Notes under the pieces: model-generated | The model's database searches: none | Told to the model about the DNA's origin: nothing | The model's input: only the letters and a program-made list of their open reading frames with translations | Translations under genes and position numbers: made by a program | NCBI GenBank assembly: GCA_900491605.1 | Contig: UESW01005072.1 | Coordinates: 182,973 to 246,972 of the forward strand | Source: Calamus simplicifolius | Taxonomy: Eukaryota > Streptophyta > Magnoliopsida > Arecales > Arecaceae | Direction: 5' to 3' | DNA length: 64,000 nucleotides | In this document: in pieces, positions 1 through 9,511 of the stretch | Layout: each line of letters begins with the position of its first letter | Numbering within the stretch: position 1 is the first letter of the stretch

Positions 1-660
1 AGAGGTATGATTGGATCACTTCTTTATCTAACTGCAAGTAGGCCAGATATCATGTTTTCTGTCTGCTTATGTGCAAGATATCAATCTAATCCTAAGGAAT
101 CACATTTACTTGCTGTTAAAAGAATCTTTAGATACTTAAATGGAACTAAAAATGTAGGATTATGGTATTCTAGAGACTCAACCTTAAAATTGATTGCTTA
201 TTCTGATTCTGACTATGCTGGTTGTAAATTAGATAGAAAGAGTACAAGTGGGGTATGCCAACTTTTAGGAAGTAACTTAATCTCTTGGTTTAGCAAGAAG
301 CAAAATTCGGTTGCATTATCCACTGCTGAGGCAGAGTATGTTGCAGCTGGAAGTTGCTGTGCTCAAATCCTTTGGATTAAGCGACAACTTGAAGATTATG
401 GTATCACACTTGATAAAATACCTATTAAATGTGATAATACTAGTGCTATCAATCTAACTAAAAATCCAATTCAACATTCAAGAACTAAACACATTGAAAT
501 TAGACATCACTTTATTAGAGAACATGTAACTAACAAAGATGTTTGTCTTGAATATGTTAATACTAATGATCAATTAGCTGATATTTTTACCAAACCTTTG
601 AGTGAGGAGAGATTTTGCTATCTTAGAGGAGAATTAGGAGTTTGTGATCCTTTAGAATAA
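1..660 (+). CDS. Copia polyprotein C-terminus (end of RT, RNase H), partial
   Basis: The reading frame is open from the first base to a TAA at 658-660, about 219 codons, with no start visible because the gene begins upstream. The N-terminal part (GSLLYLTASRPDI) is the conserved end of the copia RT region. RNase H follows with its acidic residues in SDSDYAG, STAEAEY and KCDNTSA, and the usual C-terminal ADIFTKPL. RNase H degrades the RNA strand during reverse transcription in virus-like particles. No stop or frameshift interrupts this part, unlike the env-like ORF downstream. The identification is firm; whether the complete element is active cannot be judged. Confidence 0.92.
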   Translation, partial: RGMIGSLLYLTASRPDIMFSVCLCARYQSNPKESHLLAVKRIFRYLNGTKNVGLWYSRDSTLKLIAYSDSDYAGCKLDRKSTSGVCQLLGSNLISWFSKKQNSVALSTAEAEYVAAGSCCAQILWIKRQLEDYGITLDKIPIKCDNTSAINLTKNPIQHSRTKHIEIRHHFIREHVTNKDVCLEYVNTNDQLADIFTKPLSEERFCYLRGELGVCDPLE

Positions 661-860
661 TTTTCTGAAACTCTTAAGGACAACAACTATCTAGACTTCA
701 ATAATTTCTTGAAAATCCTCTTTGTCCAATAAGGAAATCTATCTAGAAATTTGATTCATTGTTTCCCCAATTATTAAGGAACACTTATCTAGAGTTTGAT
801 GATTAATTTGATCAGTTTCAGATCCTTGAAATTTGATTTTTCTCTGAAACTATTGTGGAG

Positions 861-1060
861 TCGACACCTGCAGTTTGTGGAGTCGACACCTTCTTATTTT
901 GATGTTCTGTCTGGGCAATTAGAGCCGACTCTGGCTTCTGTAGAGCCGACTCTAATTCGGGCGCTGACAGATTCTCTGGTTCGGAGCCGACACCTCATTT
1001 TCGGGAGTCGACTCTAAGTGGAACTAGGTCAAAATAAAAAGGGCGGAGTCGACCCCAAAC
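861..1060 (+). repeat. Cluster of GAGTCGAC / GAGCCGAC motifs upstream of env-like ORF
   Basis: About seven copies of GAG(T/C)CGAC occur in 200 bases between pol and the env-like ORF, mostly as GGAGTCGACACC or AGAGCCGACTCT. The same motif is repeated in the LTR of this element. The core GAGTCGACTC is a perfect 10-bp palindrome. Confidence 0.8.
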
Positions 1061-1158
1061 GATTTCTATCGTCTCCTAAACCTTTTAAAGCTGTTCCAAA
1101 CTGATTCCAAACCCTCCAAATCCCTCAAAACCCTTGATTACTCATTCCAATCGAATCC

Positions 1159-2518
1159 ATGGCTCCCAAAAGGCGTGCTATCATTGGTGGTTCGACTGTT
1201 CCGACGAAGCGCCGTTCAAATCGGAGGCAACCTTCGTCATCTTCTTCATCTGCCACTCAAGATGACTCTCCACCCTCACCATCTTCTCCTCGAGTCGACC
1301 AATTAGCTGGTAAGGCCATTACTACCGGAAGAAAAGTTGATTTTAACTTTTTTATTTCGGAGGGCTTTGCTATTGGGCGGTTGTTGAAAGAAATGGGATG
1401 GGAGAAGGTCTGTTCTTTGGATATCCCTACTTACCCTGCCCTAGTAGAGAGTTTTATAATGATTTATGTAGAGGAGAGGGAGGCTTAGTGAGTGTTGTAA
1501 GAGGAACAAAGGTAATCATCACAGCCGAATCCCTTGGTAATCTATTGGAAATGCCTACCGTTGGCCTTGTTGAATATCATCATGAAGATAGAGGAGGTGC
1601 ACTATCAAGGATGTTAGGGAGAGAAGTTTCTGAGTTTGAGGAAATCTTGGCAAATCAACTTAATTTGGAACTCAGATTACTTCACAATATCTGTGGAAGA
1701 ATTCTATTTCCTAAAATCGGAAGGTTTGAATATGTCTCGGAGCGAGACATCTTATTGATGGACTGCATACTCACTGGTAGACCTGTAAATCTTGCTGAAA
1801 TGATGATAGGCTATATGGCGGAGGCAGCTACTAAGAAGAGATCTACATTGCCATATGGTATGGTTTTAACATTGGTATTCAGAAGCCAAGGTGTACTTAT
1901 AATGGACAATGAGCCACTAAGAAAATTAAGACATACAGATTACTATAGTGTCTCTACAATTCACCGAATGGGCTTTAGAAAAGAAAATGGAAACTGGATA
2001 AAAAGAGGACATGAGGCCAGAGCTGAAGAGGTTAGAGTTGAGGAAGTCAGAGGAGAAGACATTCCTGAACCATCTGCTGGACCTTCTTCTGCTGGACCAT
2101 CTGCTGGACCCTCAGAAGCTGGACCTAGCTCTCAACTTCCACATCAGTCAGCATTGGCATCTGAAAGATTTTCTGAGGAGCAAATAGGTCAGCTCAGAGC
2201 TTTACTGGCTGAGTATGACAGTCAAGAACAAATGATATGTGTAAATTAAGAGAGGAGTTCAATCAATTAAAGGATGAGATTAATTCAAGACTTGACATGA
2301 TTTCTTTTTCAATTAGCAATTCCGTCGAATCCTTTAGCACTGATCTTCATAAAATTTTTGAAAGGATGGAAGGCATTGCAGACGGTTCTGGAACTTATCT
2401 TCATGCTACCAGTCAACTGAAGAAAGATATCGACCTCGCCGTCTCTCAAATTGAAGCTTGTCTTGAAAGTTTTAAGAAGACCCAAAAAGATGATGTTATG
2501 GAAATGATTGGACATTAA
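1159..2518 (+). pseudogene. SIRE env-like / putative plant transposon protein ORF, two frameshifts
   Basis: The first segment starts at ATG 1159 (MAPKRRAIIGG, then a basic Ser/Pro-rich tail) and reads to about 1450. A one-base frame change near 1444-1455 moves it into the frame used from about 1456 to 2230, which contains REFYNDL, a globular stretch with GRILFPKIG and DILLMDCIL, and a Ser/Ala/Gly/Pro-rich tail. A second frame change near 2230-2245 gives the last segment (REEFNQLKDEINSRLDMI onward), probably helical, ending at TAA 2516-2518. The globular part resembles the putative plant transposon protein domain (Transposase_32-like) found in env-like ORFs of SIRE elements. I see no clear signal peptide or membrane segment, so an envelope role is not supported. 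Two frameshifts make it a pseudogene unless they are sequencing errors. Confidence 0.75.
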
Positions 2519-3144
2519 AGAAAATTGTGTATAAGCATATTTGATTTTGATATTCAATCCTAGGTTGTATCTTAGGATTTCTTGCTTTCTTTTTCTTAGC
2601 ATGTATCTAGGATTTACATACTTAAATCTGTCATTTTAGAATACATGTAATGAATCTTGCTTTGGAATACAATTACACTTTTATTTCAAATTTATCTTTG
2701 ATTGAATGTCAATGAATGAAGTTTCCTATCTTTATGATTATTCGAACCAACATCCTCGCTCTATAACATTCTTTATTGCTTTTAAACTCACCTTATTGTT
2801 GATAACAAAAAAGGGGGAGAGATAAGTGTATATGCATATAAGAAAGAGAATATAAGAGAGAAAGAAAATGAAGAGAAAGAAAATGAAGAACAATTCTGAG
2901 AAGATTTTTTAAAGAATTCAGTTTATCTACATAGGGGGAGCTATTCAATGCAGGGGGAGCTTAATAAATTTCTCCATATAAAAGTTAAATCATTTTGATT
3001 GATGTCAAGTTTTGTTTATTTTTATTCATTTTGAATATTGGCATCAAATTCTCTATTAGGAAGTCTCTAAGCTTTAACAATGTCTATAATTCTCAATTCA
3101 AATGAATTTTTTAATGCATATACTCAAAGTTTTTGTCATCATCA

Positions 3145-3157
3145 AAAAGGGGGAGAT
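3145..3157 (+). other. Polypurine tract of SIRE-type element
   Basis: AAAAAGGGGGAGA lies directly before the TGTTGACC start of the LTR, the expected site for plus-strand priming. Three further AGGGGGAG tracts lie upstream near 2811, 2932 and 2952. Confidence 0.8.
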
Positions 3158-4547
3158 TGTTGACCCAATTGAGGATTTTGATGATTAACAAAACTATTTG
3201 AGTATAACATTTGATGTTACTAATGATTTTGATTAAGTTTTTCAGATTATAAGTCTATTTGATGATCAAAATCAAGAGGAAATCAAGTTCTGGTTTGAAT
3301 CTAATGTCAAGGTAAGATTGCAGACATTAGAGTCGACACATGGAATCACAGAGCCGACTCCGAAAACGGCACAGACTTAGAGTCGACTCCGGGACTGTGA
3401 GAGCCGACTCTATCAGAAAAAACAGAACGATGGATTTTCAGGCCACGACTTAGAGTCGACTCCCAGACTGTTAGAGTCGACTCCAGAAGAATTTTGTGTC
3501 GACCCCAGAAAAGTCAGAGACGACTCCAGATCGAGCGGATTAAAGAATTTCGAGTTAGAGCCGACTCCAGAAAAGTTAGAGCCGACTCCAGAATGTCAGA
3601 CACGGCTCCAGAACTGTCAGAACGACTCTAAACTTTATCTTTATCTATTTTAATCCCAACGGCTATTGTTATTTATGGATCTAATCCTTTTACACTTGCT
3701 TCTAACGGATAGTTTCACACTATTTGTGGATTAATCGGATCTATAAGAAGAGGGTTGATTGCATCCCAAAAAGAAGAAAGAGAGGCAAAAAGAAAAGAAT
3801 AGAGAAAACCTTTGAGATCTATCAGAAAAGAAAAGAGGGAAAACTTGTAAGGAAAGATCATACTGATTCCCCAAAAGAAGAGAAGAGATTCCAAGCCTTT
3901 GCTGTTCTATTTAGAAGAAATCTCAAGAGAAGGAAGAAGCCCTAGTTTTTCTGATCTTCTGAGTCTCAAGAGCATCTTGAAGGAAGATCCATTCAAAGAT
4001 CCATTCAAAGGAAGAGAAGGAAGAAGCCACCAAGATCTGCGAATCAGGCTTTGATTCCTAATCTCTTATTATTGTTTCATTATTGTATATTTGCTCATTG
4101 AAGGAGCTTTTTTGTAAAAACAAATACTGTTTGCTGGGTCAATCTGGTGATTGATTCAGTTGAGGCTGTTAGCCTTGTGCAAGCATTAGCTTGTGGTGAT
4201 AGGTTTTGTGCTGGTGAGCCTTGAAAACCAGCTGGGTTCGTTGTGCACCCGGGAAAATAACAAGTTCGAGTTGTGAGCTTGCAAAACAACTCTGCTGTAA
4301 TCAGTTTGATTATAGTGTGGACCCAAGAGGTACTTGGGAGTGGACGTAGGTGTAGGTACACCGAACCACTATAAAATCTCCTGTGTTTGCCGTGATTGTC
4401 TCTTTATCTTCAACTCTCTATTTGTGGTTGTTCAGTTTTAATTTGTGAATCTAAGTTTTTATTTCCGCTGGGGTTATCTTTCAAAAGAGTTTAAATTTTT
4501 AAAAAACCCAATTCATCCCCCCTCTTGGGTTGCTATCTGGACCAACA
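3158..4547 (+). repeat. 3' LTR of SIRE-type copia element
   Basis: The LTR is about 1390 bp, begins TGTTGACCCAATTG straight after the polypurine tract and ends GGACCAACA, so the termini form TGTTG/CAACA. Positions 3325-3640 hold about a dozen copies of a 25-35 base module built on GAG(T/C)CGACTC. The downstream boundary is confirmed because gypsy RT coding sequence resumes at 4548. The matching 5' LTR is outside the window. Confidence 0.88.
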
Positions 4548-7500
4548 GAAGGAATGCTGATGTCTTCGTCTGGTCCGCTTCTGATATGCCGGGGATCAGC
4601 CCAGACATTCTCGTCCACCATCTTAATATGGACGAGATGTCTCGGCCCATAAACCAGAAGAAAAGGAGCTTCGCCTCTGAGCGACAGAAGGCAATTGAGG
4701 AAGAAGTCGATAAACTTATCAAGGCAAACTTCATTCGGGAGGTAAACTATCCTAATTGGCTGTCAAATGTTGTCATGGTGAAGAAGTCGAATGGTAAGTG
4801 GTAGATCTGCATCGACTTCACCAACCTCAACAAAGCATACCCGAAAGACAACTTCCCTCTCCCTCGGATCGACCAACTTGTAGATGCTACTTCAGGTCAT
4901 CAGATGCTGACCTTCATGGATGCCTATTCGGGCTACAACCAAATCCGAATGGCGCCAGAGGATGAAGAGAAGACCGCCTTCATAACCGACCGAGGTACTT
5001 ATTGTTGCCGTGTCATGCCTTTTGGTCTGAAAAATACAGGTGCTACTTACCAAAGGCTAATTAACAAGGTCTTCAAGGAGCAAATTGGCTGAAACATGGA
5101 GGTACATGTTGACGACATGCTGGTCAAAAGCAAAGAAGCATCCCGGCACATTGAGGATCTCTCTGAGAGCTTTGCGATGCTTCAAAAATATCGGATGAAG
5201 CTCAACCCAACTAAGTGCGCCTTCGGTGTCAATTCTGGGAAGTTTCTGGGCTTCATGGTTTCTCAGCAGGGCATTGAGGCTAATCTGCAGAAGATTTAGG
5301 CCCTTCGGCAAATGGCGCCCCCAGTGTCCGTCAAAGAGGTCTAGCGCTGACTGGTAGGATCGCGGCCCTCAACCGCTTCATGGCTCAATCAGCTGAGAGA
5401 TGCCTTCCTTATTTAAAGCTCTCCGATCAGCCAAGAATTTTCAATGGTCTCTTGAGTGTTAGAAATCGTTCGAGGACCTCGAGAGGTATCTCGGCTCTCT
5501 ACCCCTCCTCAGCAGTCTGAATCCCGGGGAAATGTTGTTTATGTACTTAGCAATTTCAGAAGGCGCAGTTGGCTCAGTGCTGGTCAGAGAAGAGAACAAG
5601 ACCCAAAAGCCGATCTATTATGTCAGCAAACTGCTCTGAAATGCCGAGACAAGGTACACCTGGATCGAGAAGTTGGTTTTAGCCCTGATAACGTCAGTTC
5701 TGAGGCTGCGACCATATTTCCAGGCACATTCTGTGATGGTCCTCACTGACCAACCCATCAAAGCGGTGGTCCATCGTCTGGAAACATCAGGGAGAATGGC
5801 TAAATAAGTCATTGAGCTAAGTGAGCATGACGTCTGATACCAACCTTGCCCGACCATCAAAGCCCAGGTTCTAGCTGATTTCCTCCTCGAATGTACTATC
5901 CCAGAGGATGGCTCCACTATGGACTCCTCTGAGCACCCGAGATCTGACGCCCTATGGCTACTCCACGTTGACGGATCATCTAATGCCAATGGCTTCGGCG
6001 CTGTCCTAATCCTCACCAGCCCAGAGGGGGCAACTTTCGAGTACGGCGTTCGCTTCTCCTTTCTAGCCTCCAATAATGAAGCCGAGTATGAAGCTCTGCT
6101 CACTGACTCTGAATCGCCCGTAACCTTAAAGTGGAGAAGTTGAATGCCTTTACTGACTTTCAATTGGTAGTCGGTCACGTGCGGGGCGAGTTCGAGGCCC
6201 GGGAGCCAAACATGATTCGGTATCTTCAAAAGGTATGGAACTTACTTTCCCATTTCTCTGAACTTGAAGTCATTCAGATCCCAAGATCCGAGAATGCATG
6301 CGCTGATCTACTGTCTCGACTGGCAACTACAGAATCGATGGATTCTGAGCGGAAGTTCCCCTACAGATTCTGGAAAATCCTAGCATCGCGGAGGCTGACC
6401 GAGTGATGCAGGTCGAGGCTGAACCATCCTGGTTCGACCCCATATTAAAGTATCTTAAAGACGGGTCGCTCCCAGCTGACCGAAAGGAAGCAAGAAAGCT
6501 GAAATTGCAAGCCACCCATTATATGCTGATCGACGAACAGCTGTATAAACGATCCTTTTCCATGCAGCTACTCAAGTGCCTTCGCCCATCTGAGGCTGAT
6601 TATGCTCTTCGGGAGGTACATGAGGGAATTTGTGGCAACCATCTGGGGAGCCGATCCTTATACCACAAGGTGTTGTGCCAGGGGTATTATTAGCCCACCA
6701 TGTAAAAGGATGCTAACGATCTCGTTCGAGCTTGTGACCCCTATCAGAGACATTCTAATATCCAGAGGCTCCCCTCCGCCAGTTTGGTCTCTATTTCCTC
6801 TGCTTGGCCCTTTGCTAAGTGGGGTATGGACATCCTTGGCCCTTTTCCCCTCGCCACTGGACAGAGAAAGTTCTTGTTTTTCGCCATTGACTACTTCACC
6901 AAGTGGGTCGAGGCCGAGGTAGTTGCCCAGATAACCGAAGCTCAGGCCAAGGACTTCGTATGGAGATCCATTATTTATCGCTTCGGCCTCCCGCATACCA
7001 TCATCACCGACAATGGCAAGTAGTTTGATAACCCAAAGTTCCGAGGTTTCTGTGAGGACCATGGGATCTGTCACCGCCTCACATCGGTAGGGCATCCACA
7101 AGCCAACGGAGAAGCCGAAGTAACTAACCGGACCCTACTTCAAGGGATCAAGGCTCGGCTTGCCAGAGCCCGAGGCAGATGGGCGGACGAACTTCACCAC
7201 GTCCTATGGGCCTACCGCACCACCCAGAGAGACCCCATTCTGGATGGCCTTCGGCACGGAAGCCGTCATCCCCGTGGATATAGGACTCCCTTCCCCGCAG
7301 GTGGAGAGCTACTCGGAGGAGGCTAACGACTAGCAGCTTCGCACCAATCTTAACCTAGTGGAAGAGATCAGAGAGAAAGCTCGAATCAGAGTAGCTGCAT
7401 ATCAGCAAAGAGTGGCTCGCTATCATGCCTCCAGAGTCAAAGGAAAATCCTTTTCACCTGGTGATCTTGTCCTCCGGAAAGCATCCATCTCCAAACCACT

Positions 7501-7677
7501 AGAACAAGGAAAGTTATCTCCGAACTGAGAAGGCCCCTATCAAGTGGCGGAAGTCATCAGACCCGATACCTACAAGCTCCAGGATCTGAACGGAAAATCT
7601 ATTCCTCGGACCTGGAATTCAGACAATCTCCGTATATACATCAGTAGGGTATGCTTTCTATAGACTTGCCCCATTTA
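4548..7677 (+). pseudogene. Gypsy (Tat) pol remnant: RT, RNase H, integrase
   Basis: RT is recognised from FVWSASDMPGISPDI, then FPLPRIDQLVDA, FMDAYSGYNQI, MPFGLKNTGATYQRL and VHVDDMLVKS, so both catalytic RT motifs remain. RNase H covers about 5950-6300 (LHVDGSSNANG, SNNEAEYEALL, FQLVVGHVRGEFEAREP). Integrase covers about 6600-7650 (KWGMDILGPFP, TDYFTKWVE-like segment, IITDNGK, HPQANGEAEVTNRT, VLWAYRTTQRD), ending near DLNGKSIPRTWNSDNLR. Stops occur at 4801, 5090, 5297, 5341 and 7021, with several frame changes between 5340 and 5900. The gene cannot yield a polyprotein. It is close in sequence to the minus-strand gypsy pol at 43411-45906. Confidence 0.92.
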
Positions 7678-7819
7678 CAGCTTTGGCATCTTGTTTCTAT
7701 TATCCACGGCATGGTCGCTACAATCATTTTTCCAAAAAGTCGTAATGAAAAATAGATGTTGTTTACCCATTCTCGGCACAACTGAGCTATCTTCTTGAGC
7801 AAGAAATCTTCGTACCTTG

Positions 7820-9100
7820 TCTAGACCGAGTCCTAAGCTAAATCTCTGTACCTCGGTTGGGCCGAGTCCTGAGCTAAATCTCTGTACCTTGGTTGGGCCG
7901 AGTCCTATTCAACAAAGACTCGGTATGGCCGAGCACCCCTAGTACGGCTGGGGGCCAAGTGATCTCCAAGCCTTCGGCTGGATTTGGGCAGCTTACAAGC
8001 CTCGGTCGGATCGAAGGGCGAAGAAACTTTGGCCAGATTCGGTCAGCTTACAAGCCATGACCGGACCGAATGTGAAGAAACTTCGACTGGATTCGGGCAG
8101 CTTACAAGCCCCGACCGGACCGAAGGGCGAAGAAACTTCGACTGGATTCGGGCAGCTTACAAGCCCGGCCGGCTCCGAAGTGTATAAGCCCCGGCTAAAG
8201 CCGAAGTGCGTAAGCCTCGGCCAGAGCTGGAGTGCATTTCTTACGAATAAAAGCCTCAGCCAGAACCGAAGTGCGTCTCTTGTTAAAGCATCGGTTAGGG
8301 CCGAAGTGCATCTATTATCAAAAGCCTCGGCCAGAACCGAAGTGCATCTCTTGTTAAAAGCCTCGGTCAGGGTCGAAGTGCATCTCTTGATATTATAAGC
8401 CCCGGCCAAAGCCGAAGTGCGTAAGCCTCGGCTAGAGCCGGAATGCATTTCTTACGAATAAAAGCCTCGGCCAGAACCGAAGTGCGTCTCTTGTTAAAAG
8501 CCTCGGTCAGGGCCGAAGTGCATCTCTTGATATTAAAAGCTTCAGCCAGAACTGAAGTGTGTCTCTTGTTAAAAGCCTCGGTCAGGGCCGAAGTGCATCT
8601 CTTGATATTATAAGCCCCGGCCAAAGCCAAAGTGCGTAAGCCTCGGCAAGAGCCGAAATGCATTTCTTACGAATAAAAGCCTCGGCCAGAACCGAAGTGC
8701 GTCTCTTGTTAAAAGCCTCGGTCAGGGCCGAAGTGCATCTCTTATCAAAAGCCTTAGCCAGAACCGAAGTGCGTCTCTTGTTAAAAGCCTCGGTCAGGGC
8801 CGAAGTGCATCTCTTGATATTATAAGCCCCAGCCAAAGCCGAAGTGCGTAAACCTTGGCTAGAGCCGGAATGCATTTCTTACGAATAAAAGCCTCGGCCA
8901 GAACCGAAGTGCGTCTCTTGTTAAAAGCCTCGGTCAGGGCCGAAGTGCATCTCTTATCAAAAGCCTCAGCCAGAACCGAAGTGCGTCTCTTGTTAAAAGC
9001 CTCGGTCAGGGCTGAAGTGCATCTCTTGATATTAAAAGCTTCGGCCAGAGCCGAAGTGCGTCTCTTGATATTGGAAGCCTCGGCCAAGACCGAGTGATGA
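7820..9100 (+). repeat. Tandem array of CTCGG...CCGA(G) units in gypsy 3' region
   Basis: Two or three units of about 45 bases (GCCGAGTCCTGAGCTAAATC-like) start the block at 7826-7915. Units with GGGCAGCTTACAAGCC follow to about 8180. From 8190 to 9090, units of about 33 bases alternate between CTCGGTCAGGGCCGAAGTGC and CTCGGCCAGAACCGAAGTGC followed by TCTCTTG. Each unit contains TCGG n5-6 CCGA, which can fold into a short hairpin. Several of the short reading frames here are simply translations of the repeat and are not genes. Confidence 0.85.
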
Positions 9101-9268
9101 GAATAAACATCTTGAAAATAGCAGCGAACAAGTTGCGAAAATTCTTCTTTTCATTCATCGGGACAACAAAAAGGAAAGAAAAAGATACATGAGCCCTCAC
9201 TAGGGCTTGTCATCTTCTCCGGGCGCTGTTGAGCTCTCCCCATGCCGCAGAGCTGACTCGACAATCTG

Positions 9269-9511
9269 TCATTGGAGGGATGCTACTTGCCCCTCCAGCC
9301 GGCTGTTGGTCCAACGAAGGAGCTCGATCTCTCTCATAGAGACAGCCAGATATTTTTTGGCCGCCCTCTGGTGTCATTCGCGGTCTGCGAATAGTGATGC
9401 CAAAACCTCCCCATCGAAGGTTGTTGAAGTGCGGCTCCTATGGGGCCCCCCGTGGCTGCTGCCGCCGTTACCTGGCGTTCCAGTAGACCTCCCTCCATCC
9501 TTAGAAGCCAT
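9269..9511 (-). pseudogene. Small antisense ORF in gypsy 3' region
   Basis: On the minus strand an ATG at 9511 opens a frame starting MASKDGGRSTGTPGNGG and containing GEVLASLFADRE, an in-frame TGA, then KKYLAVSMREIELLRWTNS and RLEGQVASLQ before a second TGA at 9269-9271. The second half looks like a short coiled coil. I do not recognise the family. It lies antisense to the retroelement, as does the larger gene at 12248-15300. The internal stop suggests decay. Confidence 0.4.

Larger units (their letters stand above)
1..4547 (+). mobile_element. SIRE-type Ty1/copia retrotransposon, 3' half (cut by window start)
   Basis: The order seen is the C-terminal part of pol (RT end and RNase H), a spacer, an env-like ORF, a purine-rich stretch with several AGGGGGAG tracts, and a 3' LTR ending TGTTG...CAACA. 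This order, with an extra ORF between pol and the LTR, is typical of the SIRE/Maximus lineage. The 5' LTR, gag, protease, integrase and most of RT lie upstream of the window. The last base of the LTR (4547) is followed at once by codons of a gypsy reverse transcriptase, so this element is inserted in the Tat element that continues to 18676. The 5-bp target duplication on the right would be GAAGG; its left copy is outside the window. Confidence 0.9.

Noticed and set aside
1398..1455. Start of the env-like protein at ATG 1398
   Set aside because: The conserved reading enters this frame only after the frame change near 1450; the upstream part in this frame is a shadow of the frame that starts at 1159.
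8190..9090. Regularly spaced repeats that look like a CRISPR array
   Set aside because: Units are contiguous and degenerate without unique spacers, they lie in the 3' region of a plant gypsy element, and no cas gene is present.
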